Assembly (NCBI GenBank): GCA_903893945.1 | Contig: CAITOF010000048.1 | Coordinates: 1 to 64,000, forward strand | DNA length: 64,000 nt | Direction of reading: 5' to 3' | Source: an uncultured Oxalobacteraceae bacterium | GTDB taxonomy: Bacteria > Pseudomonadota > Gammaproteobacteria > Burkholderiales > Burkholderiaceae_D | Shown here: piece after piece, positions 32,503 through 41,500 of the stretch | Layout: every line of letters starts with the position of its first letter | How positions within the stretch are numbered: the first letter of the stretch is position 1 | The notes under the pieces: generated by a model | What the model was told of the DNA's origin: nothing | Seen by the model: only the letters and a program-made list of their open reading frames with translations | Databases searched by the model: none | Made by a program: the position numbers and the translations under genes

Positions 32503-33710
32503 TACTGTTTCACCGTAAAGTTGCGAACTGCATTCAGGCTTTCGGCCAGACTTGGCATTTCGATGGACACATTGCTGTTCTGAATCTGGCGCAACAGGGC
32601 CTGTACCGTTTGGGTCTGCTTGGACCGTGTATCAAAATAACGGGCGATTTCATCCTGTGCGGCGATCATGTCGCTTCTGAAGGGCGCTTCGCTGCGTGAC
32701 AACAGGGCCAGACGTGCGTTCAATAACCGTAACTTGACATTCTCTTTTGCAAAATAACCCTGGCTGGGTGCCAGTAATAATGCGTCCGGATTTTCAACAT
32801 TACGTATGCGCACCAGTTGCCGCACCTGATCCCACATTTCGGTGGACCAGCTTTGCCAGCGGTCATCCAGCCACGCCGTCCAGTTGGGTGAATTGCCGGT
32901 TTCAGCGGCGGGCAGTTCCTTGCCTGCCTTGCTGTTGGCTGCCCTGGCAGGCGCCTTCACCGGCTCTCTGGCCTTGACCGGGTTTGTAATGACAACCTGA
33001 TTTTCATCAACCCACAGCGGCATGGTTTCTATCTGGGCAATGGCGCTGTCCAGCCGCAATGCAATGCCCGGCAAATCCAGATTGGGCAGCGCCTTTAAAC
33101 GGTCAATATCGTGCGCAATGGAACGGCGGATGGTAATGAATTGCGGCTTATCCGAGCGCGCCAGCCGGGCATCCGCATTTTGCAATGCAATCAGCGCACC
33201 CTGGACATTACCGGCCAATTGCAGTTGCTGACTGGCCGTTGATAACACCTGTTCGATTTCAGACAGGGCCCAGTCGTCACGATTTTTCGATAAATCCTGA
33301 TACAGTTGCTGCAGGGCCAGAGCGTGGCTTTCCGATTCGGCTTCCTTGTTCTCGAGTACGCCGATTTTTACTTGCAGTTCTTTGCCGGTTTCCTGCATCG
33401 TTCTGGCAATGATTCTGGTTTCCGCGGTCGTGACATCGACAGTCTGCAGGCGACGCGCCAGTTCTTCGCGTAACTGGCCAATCTGACTGGTCGAGCTCCA
33501 CCACTGGACAATCAGAAGGACGGCCAGAACCACAATGGCCAGATAGGTCAGGTTCGATGGTTTGAAAATTGCAGGGCCAGAAGAGTTTTCCACAGTACCA
33601 TCCATAGTTACAGGAGATTGAGTTGCTGACGAGGCGCTGACTGAAACCGGCGCGACATCAGGGTGTTTCGGTTCCGAATCCGGTGGCGGTGTCAGCAAAG
33701 TATCATTCAT
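32502..33710 (-). CDS. hemX: HemX-like membrane protein
   Basis: A 402-residue protein with a Ser/Pro-rich cytoplasmic N-terminus, one transmembrane helix (about 53-70) and a long helical, coiled-coil-rich domain (SQIGQLREELARRLQ). It matches HemX, often labelled uroporphyrinogen-III C-methyltransferase although it lacks the SAM-binding fold. ATG 33710 overlaps the hemD stop (ATGA). The protein probably acts with HemY in haem-pathway regulation. Confidence 0.92.
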   Translation of the reverse strand: MNDTLLTPPPDSEPKHPDVAPVSVSASSATQSPVTMDGTVENSSGPAIFKPSNLTYLAIVVLAVLLIVQWWSSTSQIGQLREELARRLQTVDVTTAETRIIARTMQETGKELQVKIGVLENKEAESESHALALQQLYQDLSKNRDDWALSEIEQVLSTASQQLQLAGNVQGALIALQNADARLARSDKPQFITIRRSIAHDIDRLKALPNLDLPGIALRLDSAIAQIETMPLWVDENQVVITNPVKAREPVKAPARAANSKAGKELPAAETGNSPNWTAWLDDRWQSWSTEMWDQVRQLVRIRNVENPDALLLAPSQGYFAKENVKLRLLNARLALLSRSEAPFRSDMIAAQDEIARYFDTRSKQTQTVQALLRQIQNSNVSIEMPSLAESLNAVRNFTVKQ

Positions 33711-34528
33711 ACGCAAGATTGTAACGCGAGCAGCAGGTTTTCGTCGCCTGAACCGATCAACCGGATATGCTTAAAGCCGCAATTCTCCGCTGTTTCAGCA
33801 ATCCGTTGATGCGATACCCATAAATTGATCTGATGTATTTTCACAACACCGGCTTCGCCGGCACTTCGTTTAACCATGTCAAGCAGCGTCCGCAGCGCCT
33901 CAGAACTACTTACCACCCAGCAAGCTGATTCCGCCATCAGTTCGTCCAGTTGCCGGCGCCTGTCAGGCGTCCATGCCGGCGCAAAACGTCGATAGGCAAG
34001 GACATGATCGACATGAACCCCCTGCGAGGTTAATGCCTCGGACAGCAGATCACGGCCGGTTTCGGCGCGGAAAATGACGCACTTTTTGCCCTTTAACGAC
34101 GGCAAATCCAGATTTTGCAATAATGTTTCCGAATCGGAACGAAACGCATCGGTCGGGCCGACAATACTGGCATGGCGCCCGGTTATGCCATGCAGAGCCA
34201 GCGCTGCACGACTACCCTCGCCCATGACCGCAATGGTTACTTCAGGAGGCCAGGCAAAATCGCGCTGACCTTCCATACCGCGTTGAATGACAGCATGAAT
34301 CGCATTGGGACTGACAAAGGCGGCCATGGCGTATCGGGTCAGATCGGCCAACGTCGCATCGAGCACTTTTTGTTCGTCGCTGTCGTCGGGCAACGCTGCA
34401 ATTTCCATCAGGGGAAACAGGCGCACCGCATAGCCCGCTTGCTTCAGACGGACTTCCAGTGCTTCTGATTGTGCAATCGGCCGGGTCAGGACTATGGACA
34501 TGGTTCCCTGATTCATTGAAAAGGTCAT
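33707..34528 (-). CDS. hemD: Uroporphyrinogen-III synthase
   Basis: A 273-residue enzyme that cyclises hydroxymethylbilane to uroporphyrinogen III. The family is poorly conserved, but the N-terminal VLTRPIAQSEAL, central VSPNAIHAV and GEGSRAAL, and the late VVSSSEALRTLL elements fit. Three in-frame ATG codons (34528, 34516, 34501) are possible; the last follows AGGGA closely and gives MSIVLTRP, the usual beginning, so the protein may be nine residues shorter. It sits 9 bases after hemC. Confidence 0.93.
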   Translation of the reverse strand: MTFSMNQGTMSIVLTRPIAQSEALEVRLKQAGYAVRLFPLMEIAALPDDSDEQKVLDATLADLTRYAMAAFVSPNAIHAVIQRGMEGQRDFAWPPEVTIAVMGEGSRAALALHGITGRHASIVGPTDAFRSDSETLLQNLDLPSLKGKKCVIFRAETGRDLLSEALTSQGVHVDHVLAYRRFAPAWTPDRRRQLDELMAESACWVVSSSEALRTLLDMVKRSAGEAGVVKIHQINLWVSHQRIAETAENCGFKHIRLIGSGDENLLLALQSCV

Positions 34529-34537
34529 GCCCGCGCT

Positions 34538-35536
34538 TCAGGATTCCTGGGAATGAACCAGGCACTGTGCCAGTATGGCATCGGCATCCTGTTTTCTTAA
34601 GGCGGCCACCACCTGACGACTTAATTCTTCCCCAAGATGCGCGGCGCCCGTGACCTCAGCCCGGGCAATTCTGCTGCCGTCCGGGGTCGCCACAAACGCC
34701 TTTAAATGCATGGATACACCGTCCAGCGTTGCGTACGCCGCCAGTGGAATCTGGCAACTGCCACCGAAGGACTTGGATACCGAGCGTTCAGCATGCACGG
34801 CCAGCGCGGTCGGCAAATGATTCAGGGGCGCAAGCCAGGCCGCCAGTTCGGGGCGGTGGTCCGCTATTTCTATCGCCATTGCGCCCTGTCCGGCCGAGGG
34901 CAGACTCTGTTCCGGCTCGAGATAGTCGCGAATTCGCCCGGACAGACCCAATCGTTTCAGGCCGGCGGCAGCAAGAATGATGGCGGCATACTCGCCCGCG
35001 TCGAGCTTGCGCAACCGGGTATCGAGATTGCCGCGCAGCGGGGTAATAACCAGGCGCGGATAGCGTGACATCAGCATGGCCTGGCGGCGCAGACTGCTGG
35101 TACCGACGACAGCGCCGCCGGGCAGCTCGTCCAGACTCGCATGGAGCGACGATATGAACGCGTCACGCGGATCGGCGCGTTCCAGTACGGCCGTCAACTG
35201 AAACCCTGCCGGCATGTCCATCGGTACATCTTTGAGGGAATGCACGGCCAGATCCGCCCGACCTTCGAGCATGGCCGTTTCCAGTTCCTTGACGAACAGG
35301 CCTTTACCACCCACCTTGGACAGCGTGCGATCGAGGATCTGATCGCCACGGGTGGTCATGCCCAACAGCTGGATGTCACAGGCCGGGTACAACGCCTGCA
35401 ATTGCGCCCGTACATGTTCTGCCTGCCACATGGCCAGGCGGCTTTCGCGCGTCGCGATCACTAATTTTTCAGGAGAGGGTGAAGTCAATTTCGAGGCTTT
35501 CTGTTCAGAGCGGAATACAGTCTGCAATTTTACCAT
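34538..35536 (-). CDS. hemC: Hydroxymethylbilane synthase
   Basis: A 332-residue porphobilinogen deaminase that links four porphobilinogens. The dipyrromethane cofactor attaches to Cys261 in [11 protein letters not shown]; catalytic Asp103 is in SLKDVP, and GTSSLRRQA carries substrate-binding arginines. About 23 extra N-terminal residues precede the conserved [12 protein letters not shown]. It heads hemC-hemD-hemX-hemY. In many proteobacteria algR lies immediately upstream of hemC; here the two are separated by about 15 kb. Confidence 0.97.
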   Translation of the reverse strand: MVKLQTVFRSEQKASKLTSPSPEKLVIATRESRLAMWQAEHVRAQLQALYPACDIQLLGMTTRGDQILDRTLSKVGGKGLFVKELETAMLEGRADLAVHSLKDVPMDMPAGFQLTAVLERADPRDAFISSLHASLDELPGGAVVGTSSLRRQAMLMSRYPRLVITPLRGNLDTRLRKLDAGEYAAIILAAAGLKRLGLSGRIRDYLEPEQSLPSAGQGAMAIEIADHRPELAAWLAPLNHLPTALAVHAERSVSKSFGGSCQIPLAAYATLDGVSMHLKAFVATPDGSRIARAEVTGAAHLGEELSRQVVAALRKQDADAILAQCLVHSQES

Positions 35537-35642
35537 GTCCGGCTGACTGATTTGGGTTCAAATTGATAACGAATCCGGCGAATCAAACCAGGTTCCGGAC
35601 TGCAGGCACGGATTTGATCCTCTTTTTTTCAACTTCCCGAAC

Positions 35643-35671
35643 TTGACACACCAGACCGCGAACGGCATGAT
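35643..35671 (+). promoter_or_regulatory. Sigma-70 promoter of trpS
   Basis: TTGACA at 35643-35648 is a perfect minus-35 box, followed after 17 bases by CATGAT at 35666-35671 (four of six). Transcription would begin near 35678, about 74 bases before the trpS start. Confidence 0.55.
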
Positions 35672-35751
35672 GTGCGCTCCCTGAGTTGGGCGTCGAGCCC
35701 GGATGTTCAGTCGCCAGCAGCACTTCACCCAGCCTTACCAGTAAGACAATT

Positions 35752-36768
35752 ATGCCTACTACAGAACCGAAACAACATTTAATCCTGACCGGTGACCGGC
35801 CAACCGGTCCACTGCACCTTGGGCATTATGTCGGCAGCTTATGCAATCGCATCAAGTTTCAGCACCAGTACCAGCAGTTCATCATGCTGGCCGATGCACA
35901 GGCCCTGACCGACAATATGGACGATCCGGGCAAAGTGCACCGCAATGTACGGGAAGTGGCACTTGATTATCTGGCAGCAGGCATTGATCCGGCACTGTCC
36001 ACCCTCTTCATTCAGTCACAGATTCCCGAATTGACCGAACTGACGTTCTATTATCTGAATCTGGTGACAGTCGCGCGTCTGGAACGCAATCCGACCATCA
36101 AGGAAGAAATCCGTCTGCGCAATTTTGAGCGCGACATCCCGGCCGGATTTTTAACCTACCCGGTCAGTCAGGCCGCCGATATCAGTGCCTTTAAAGCGAC
36201 ATTGGTGCCCGTCGGTGAAGACCAGATTCCGATGATTGAACAGACCAATGAAATCGTTCGCCGGTTTAACCGTCTGGTCAACAGGGAAATTCTGGTTGAA
36301 TGTCAGGCACTGGTGCCGGAAATTGGTCGCTTGCCGGGTATTGATGGCAAAGCAAAAATGAGCAAATCGTTAGGCAACGTCATCAACCTGGGGGCCTCGG
36401 AAGCTGAAATTCGTGCCGCCGTCAGACAGATTTATACCGACCCGCTTCATCTGCGCATTGACGACCCGGGCCATCTGGAGGGCAACGTTGCGTTCCTGTA
36501 TCTCGACGCGTTTGATCCGGATAAGGTGGCTCTGGCAGAAATGAAAGCGCATTATGTGCGCGGTGGCCTGGGCGACGGCACAGTCAAGAAGCGCCTGGAA
36601 GAATGCCTTCAGGAACTGATCCGCCCGATCAGGGAGCGACGTCAGTCGCTGGCCCAGGATCCGGCCTATGTCTTGCAATTGTTGAAAGACGGAACTGATA
36701 AAGCACGCGAAGTTGCTGCTTTGACCACAAGAGAAGTCAAGGCAGCGCTTGGGCTGAATCATTTTTAG
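35752..36768 (+). CDS. trpS: Tryptophan--tRNA ligase
   Basis: A 338-residue class I synthetase that charges tRNA-Trp. The HIGH-type motif is PLHLGHYVG (His22-Leu-Gly-His25) and KMSKS is at 202-206. The ATG at 35752 gives the standard length and the typical start just before the [12 protein letters not shown] segment (in part: GDRPTG); an upstream in-frame start would add an unconserved leader. It runs opposite to hemC and is the only housekeeping gene on the signalling side of that junction. Confidence 0.97.
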   Translation: MPTTEPKQHLILTGDRPTGPLHLGHYVGSLCNRIKFQHQYQQFIMLADAQALTDNMDDPGKVHRNVREVALDYLAAGIDPALSTLFIQSQIPELTELTFYYLNLVTVARLERNPTIKEEIRLRNFERDIPAGFLTYPVSQAADISAFKATLVPVGEDQIPMIEQTNEIVRRFNRLVNREILVECQALVPEIGRLPGIDGKAKMSKSLGNVINLGASEAEIRAAVRQIYTDPLHLRIDDPGHLEGNVAFLYLDAFDPDKVALAEMKAHYVRGGLGDGTVKKRLEECLQELIRPIRERRQSLAQDPAYVLQLLKDGTDKAREVAALTTREVKAALGLNHF

Positions 36769-36875
36769 CGATTTTTCAAGACTGCGTCCGGTATAACCCG
36801 GCAGAGGCTCGACGATTTCATTGATTTATCGACGCTGGGCGACTATTCTGGCTTTAATAAACTTAATCAATTTCA

Positions 36876-36894
36876 ATCAAAATGCCATTTTGAT
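36876..36894. promoter_or_regulatory. Perfect 19-base palindrome upstream of the double-receiver gene
   Basis: ATCAAAATG, one central base, CATTTTGAT. It lies 32 bases before the ATG at 36927, in AT-rich sequence. It could bind a dimeric regulator or form a hairpin in the 5' leader. No T-run follows, so it is not a terminator. Confidence 0.5.
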
Positions 36895-36926
36895 CACATC
36901 AAGCGGCATGAAATTTACGAAAGCCC

Positions 36927-37709
36927 ATGGATACCCCCACTAAAATTCTCATCGTCGATGATAACGAAACCATTCGAGGGCTATTGAGTGTGCTGTTCCG
37001 CTCTGAGCATTTTGAAGTGGTCGGCGAACTGAACAGTGGCGACAATTTATTTTCGTCCATCAAACGTCTGGAACCGGACATCGTTTGTCTGGACCATGAA
37101 ATGCCGGGCAAAGATGGCCTGACCCTGTTGAAAGAGCTGAAGTCCGAAGAACCCAAAATTGCCGTATTAATGATCACGGGGACAAAAGATCCGGAATTTC
37201 AGCAACAGGCCGTGGCTGCCGGGGTTGCCGGGTTCCTCAGGAAACCGTTCAGCCAGATACAGGTTCTGAAAGAGATCAGGCAGGTTGATCATGCCAGGAA
37301 GCTGCTGCTGCACCCGTCTGCCCCCAAATCTGCCGAAGCCAATACCACGGCCATCAATATGGTGATCGCCGACGACAGTTCGATCATGCGCGAATTGCTG
37401 AGCATGATTTTGAAAAGCATGGGCATTAACATCGTCGGTGAAGCGATCGATGGTCACGAAGCGGTCGACATGGTCGATAAATTCAAACCCGATGCAATTT
37501 GCCTGGATCTGGAAATGCCGAATGTAACGGGTCTGGAAGCATTGGAAAAAATCAAGGGCGGCCATCCCAAAACAAAAGTCATTATCATCAGCGGACATGC
37601 GGACCGCGACAAAGTAAAGCGCGCCATTGAGCTCGGTGCGAGCGGCTTTATCATCAAACCGTTTGAAGCGCAGCAGGTTATCCAGTCAGTGCGCAAGCTG
37701 CTGGCTTGA
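36927..37709 (+). CDS. Tandem double-receiver response regulator
   Basis: A 260-residue protein made only of two CheY-like receiver domains (about 5-122 and 143-259). Both are complete: first domain acidic pair Asp11/Asp12, phosphoacceptor Asp56 (CLDHEMPG) and Lys106; second domain Asp149/Asp150, Asp194 (CLDLEMPN) and Lys244 (FIIKPF). There is no output domain, so it probably works as a phosphate relay, sink or protein-binding regulator. The hybrid kinase starts 164 bases downstream on the same strand and is the likely partner. Confidence 0.92.
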   Translation: MDTPTKILIVDDNETIRGLLSVLFRSEHFEVVGELNSGDNLFSSIKRLEPDIVCLDHEMPGKDGLTLLKELKSEEPKIAVLMITGTKDPEFQQQAVAAGVAGFLRKPFSQIQVLKEIRQVDHARKLLLHPSAPKSAEANTTAINMVIADDSSIMRELLSMILKSMGINIVGEAIDGHEAVDMVDKFKPDAICLDLEMPNVTGLEALEKIKGGHPKTKVIIISGHADRDKVKRAIELGASGFIIKPFEAQQVIQSVRKLLA

Positions 37710-37873
37710 ACCCAGCCTGGTTTGGCCTGGCCCTTTTCAGATTTCCGGGAGCAAAAAATGCACTCTGCGCCGCACCTCGCCCACCCGAATATCAGGTGAA
37801 ACCCGTGTCTGGTTATTAATTTCAGGATCGAACCAGACATCCCGCAACCGCATGCGTTGAGCGTGGCACCAAA

Positions 37874-40582
37874 ATGACCGATTCAATTTCCGAGAAAACC
37901 AAATTTGGAAGTCTGTTCAATTCGATTCCTGAATCGCTACTGATCCACGAATTTGAATCCGGGCGTTTTATTCGGGCCAATCAATTTGCCTGTGACCTGT
38001 ATGGCTATACTGAACAGGAATTCATGACACTGACCCTGAAACAGATCGTCGCGCCGGAATGCATAGAGGATATGGCCGCACGTGCCGTTAAACTAAAGGA
38101 ACGCAACCAATTAATATTTGAAGTCAGGCACCTCAAAAAAGGCGGCGTGATTTTTGAGGCCGAAGTGAAGATCAATCTGATCGACTTTGAAGGCACCTTG
38201 TCAGCCATTGTCTCGGTGCGTGATGTTTCAGCGCGCAGACGCGCCCTGAATGAACTGGACGAAAAGCGTGACCGTCTCCGTTATCTGCTGGATTCCCTGC
38301 CACAGAATATCTGGTTAAAAGACACCGAGGGCGTTTTCCTCGATGGCAATCTCGCCTTGGCCAATGCCCTGGGTATTTCAAAATCGGATTTCCCGGGAAA
38401 AACGGATTTTGATTTTTTCCCTGTCGATATTGCCAACAAATTTCGCCATGACGACCGGCAGGTGATCGAATCCGCAAAAATTAAGGTCATGGACGAGATG
38501 GAAGTGATAGGCACCCGGAACAAACACGTGCGCACCACGAAAATTCCCATCCTGGGGACAGATGGCCACGTCATCTCGACGCTCGGCATAGCGGAAGATA
38601 TTACCGATATCAAATTTTACGAACTGCAGGTTCTCAAACTGGCACAGGCCGTGGAACAGAGCCCGGAAAGCATTGTGATTACCGATCTGGATGGCAATAT
38701 CGAATTTGTGAATGAGTCATTTTTATATGTCAGTGGCTATTCCCGGGCCGAACTCATCGGACAGAATCCGCGCATACTCCAGTCCGGCAAAACACCGCCT
38801 GAAAGTTACGATCAATTATGGGCGGCGCTGGCAAGCGGCAAACGCTGGCAGGGTGAATTGATTAACCGGCGTAAGAACGGCAGTGAATATATCGAATTCG
38901 CACGCATCGCGCCGATCCGGCAGGACGACGGAACCATTACCCATTATCTGGCGGTCAAAGAAGACATCACTGAAAAAAAACGCAACTCGACCATCCTGCT
39001 GGAATCAAAAAACCTGCTGCAACGTATCATGGATTCAATTCCGGACTGGATTTTTGTTATTGACCGTGTCAACAAGTACATGATGGTGAACCAGAGCTAT
39101 GCCAATTTTTACGGGACCACACCCGAATCGATGATCGGTTTAAGCGATGCAGAAATCTATCAGGCGCTGAAAGACGACAGAACGACCGTCGATTTCATTG
39201 TCAATAATCAGCAGGATATCAATGCCGTCTTCGCGGGACGAACCATCACCTATCTGAAAGAAGAATTCATTTTCTCGGGCAACACCGTTTATTATTTCGA
39301 GACGCACTGGTATCCCCTGTTTGATCCAGACAGAAAAACCTATGGTGCACTCTGCTACCGACGCAACATCACGGAGCGAATCAATTTTGAACTGGGTCAG
39401 AAACAGCTTCAGGAACAACTGCACCAGTCGCAGAAACTGGAACTGGTGGGGCAGTTTACCGGTGGCATTGCGCATGATTTCAACAACATACTGGCGTCAA
39501 TTCTGGGTTACGCCGACCTGCTGAAAAGCAGCGTCACCATCGAAGAAAATCCCAAACTGGACAGATTTGTTGACCAGATTTTACTGGTCGGGTTGCGCGC
39601 AAGGGATCTGATCCGGAACCTGCTGGTCTTCAGCAAGATAAATGAACCGAACCTCGAAGTGATCGATGCAGCCGCCGTCGCGATTGAAACCATCGACAAC
39701 ATGCTGCCGACCTTTCCAAAGTCAATTTCAGTTCAGCCGCCAAATAACCCGGGCGTGTTCAAGGTGCTGATGAACTCGATTCAATTACACCAGATCATCA
39801 TGAACCTGGTGCTGAATGCGCGCGATGCCATCATGGAAAAAGGACAGGATGATGGTGAAATTATCATCCACATCAGCAATGTGGCCGTTAATAACGAGGT
39901 TCAATGTGACGCCTGTCATCTGCAGTTTTCCGGAAAATACGTTCTGATTACCGTCAAAGATAATGGGTTGGGCATCGAGCAGGACTGTCTGCATCGAATT
40001 TTCGATCCCTTTTTTACCACGAAAAAACTCGCTGGTGGCACCGGTCTCGGTTTATCTGTACTGCATGGAATCATCCATTCGTGCAACGGCCATATAAAGG
40101 TGCAAAGCACGCCCGGCGCAGGGACCCTGTTTGAACTTTACCTGCCTATGTCGGGCGGCGAAATCACCACGGCAACGCCCAACGTGCAGAGTCGGCAATC
40201 ACGCGGCAAAAATAATGCCCACATTATGGTGGTGGATGACGAGTCCGACGTGGTCAATTACCTCAGCGAACTGCTGACAGCCGCTGGTTACCGCGTCGCA
40301 GCTTTTACCGACCCGGAAGCAGCGTTACACCATTTCCAGCGTGACCCGGACGCCATCGATCTGGTTATTACCGATCAGGAAATGAAAGAACTAAAAGGAA
40401 CACTGCTGGCCCAGGCACTGCTGGCGCAACGCCCTGCACTTCCTGTGATACTGTGCACCGGCTTCAGCAATGATATTAACGAACAGAGCGCCATTGAAAT
40501 GGGAATACGTCAATTTTTCATCAAACCGGTTCCAAACAGGCGTCTGCTGGAAGCGATCAATGGGTGTATCAAGGGCCAGTAA
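37874..40582 (+). CDS. Multi-PAS hybrid histidine kinase
   Basis: A 902-residue soluble sensor kinase with no membrane helix. Four PAS domains are recognisable (about 10-125, 130-255, 258-375, 378-510). The third has the NPRILQSGKTPPESYDQLW pattern (in part: NPRILQSGKTP) common to NifL-like PAS domains. The H-box GGIAHDFNN carries His534; N-box NLVLNARDAI and ATP-lid FDPFFTTK, GTGLGLS follow. A receiver domain ends the protein (VVDDESD, LVITDQEMK, IKPVP). It probably senses an internal redox, ligand or light cue. It ends 2 bases from the convergent FixJ-type regulator, its plausible target. Confidence 0.93.
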   Translation: MTDSISEKTKFGSLFNSIPESLLIHEFESGRFIRANQFACDLYGYTEQEFMTLTLKQIVAPECIEDMAARAVKLKERNQLIFEVRHLKKGGVIFEAEVKINLIDFEGTLSAIVSVRDVSARRRALNELDEKRDRLRYLLDSLPQNIWLKDTEGVFLDGNLALANALGISKSDFPGKTDFDFFPVDIANKFRHDDRQVIESAKIKVMDEMEVIGTRNKHVRTTKIPILGTDGHVISTLGIAEDITDIKFYELQVLKLAQAVEQSPESIVITDLDGNIEFVNESFLYVSGYSRAELIGQNPRILQSGKTPPESYDQLWAALASGKRWQGELINRRKNGSEYIEFARIAPIRQDDGTITHYLAVKEDITEKKRNSTILLESKNLLQRIMDSIPDWIFVIDRVNKYMMVNQSYANFYGTTPESMIGLSDAEIYQALKDDRTTVDFIVNNQQDINAVFAGRTITYLKEEFIFSGNTVYYFETHWYPLFDPDRKTYGALCYRRNITERINFELGQKQLQEQLHQSQKLELVGQFTGGIAHDFNNILASILGYADLLKSSVTIEENPKLDRFVDQILLVGLRARDLIRNLLVFSKINEPNLEVIDAAAVAIETIDNMLPTFPKSISVQPPNNPGVFKVLMNSIQLHQIIMNLVLNARDAIMEKGQDDGEIIIHISNVAVNNEVQCDACHLQFSGKYVLITVKDNGLGIEQDCLHRIFDPFFTTKKLAGGTGLGLSVLHGIIHSCNGHIKVQSTPGAGTLFELYLPMSGGEITTATPNVQSRQSRGKNNAHIMVVDDESDVVNYLSELLTAAGYRVAAFTDPEAALHHFQRDPDAIDLVITDQEMKELKGTLLAQALLAQRPALPVILCTGFSNDINEQSAIEMGIRQFFIKPVPNRRLLEAINGCIKGQ

Positions 40583-40584
40583 AT

Positions 40585-41196
40585 TCAACTCACAAACAGT
40601 TTGACCAGCTCGACCGTGGAATTCACATGCAGCTTTTCATGGACATGGGTACGATGACTTTCGACGGTGCGTACGTTGATATTCAGCAGTTCCGCAATTT
40701 CCTTGCTGGTCTTGCCTGCAACCACGTATTTTACAATTTCGCGCTCCCGGGTTGACAGCATGGAAAGCCGCGCTTCCTTGGTCTGTTCCTGGCGCAGAAT
40801 CGATTGATGCTCCCTGCTTTTCTTCAGTGCGGCCTGGACCTTGCCCAAAAATAGCTGTTTGCCAAACGGTTTTTCAATAAAATCAAACGCGCCATGCTTC
40901 ATCGCCTCCACGGCAGTCTCCACTTCGGCGAAGCCGGACACGAAAATGGTGGGAATCGCCAGCTTTTTTTCGTTGAGATACTTCTGCAGCTCGATACCGT
41001 TCATTTCTGGCATGCGTACATCACTGACCAGACATTCGCCGGGCATTTCCCGGTAATTCGCAATGAACTGGCGGGCGGACGTGTAAGTAACCACCTGTAC
41101 ACCGATGCTGGAAATTAGTTCCTGCATCATTTCAAGCAGAATGACGTCATCATCGATGACATAAACCGTGCCCAGATATTGACGATCAGATTCCAT
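40585..41196 (-). CDS. FixJ/NarL-type response regulator
   Basis: A 203-residue regulator: receiver domain (acidic residues Asp15-17, phosphoacceptor Asp59 in SDVRMPEMNG, Lys109 in FIEKPF) and a LuxR-type helix-turn-helix (LSTREREIVKYVVAGKTSKEIA, in part: LSTREREIV; recognition part NVRTVESHR). The pattern of FixJ, StyR and similar transcription activators. It is convergent with the hybrid kinase and divergent from the Aer-like chemoreceptor, whose upstream region carries candidate binding motifs. Confidence 0.93.
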   Translation of the reverse strand: MESDRQYLGTVYVIDDDVILLEMMQELISSIGVQVVTYTSARQFIANYREMPGECLVSDVRMPEMNGIELQKYLNEKKLAIPTIFVSGFAEVETAVEAMKHGAFDFIEKPFGKQLFLGKVQAALKKSREHQSILRQEQTKEARLSMLSTREREIVKYVVAGKTSKEIAELLNINVRTVESHRTHVHEKLHVNSTVELVKLFVS

Positions 41197-41500
41197 GTAG
41201 TCGCTTTCGCTCCAGACAAATCCATCAGTAATGTAACTGCCCCATCAGAATTATAGTGCCTGCCCGACTGCAGACTACCGGTCCGGCAGTTAACTTATCA
41301 AAATACCCACTTTGCTCTACGTAGATACCGAAATTTTTCCGTAGAACTGCAATTCCGTCGACCGTATTCGTACTCTAGGAGATTTACGCCGATTGATCAA
41401 CCATACCACTTAAATGCAGCCGGTGTACGAAATAAGATTCGCGGCGCCAGACTGTCTGGCACGTCGGGCTTACCCATCCTTACCATAACAGGAGTTTACC
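41197..41500. promoter_or_regulatory. Divergent control region of FixJ-type regulator and chemoreceptor
   Basis: This 304-base stretch separates two divergent genes. It holds the palindrome CTACGTAG (41317-41324) and, 12 bases on, TTCCGTAG (41337-41344). The same two words recur upstream of the CheY-like gene near 49940. They may be sites for the adjacent FixJ-type regulator. An AGGAG ribosome binding site precedes ATG 41501. No convincing sigma-28 promoter was found. Confidence 0.4.

Noticed and set aside
41380-41400. Possible sigma-28 (FliA) promoter with GCCGATTG upstream of the Aer-like gene
   Set aside because: The minus-10-like word differs from GCCGATAA and no TAAA minus-35 box lies at the right distance.
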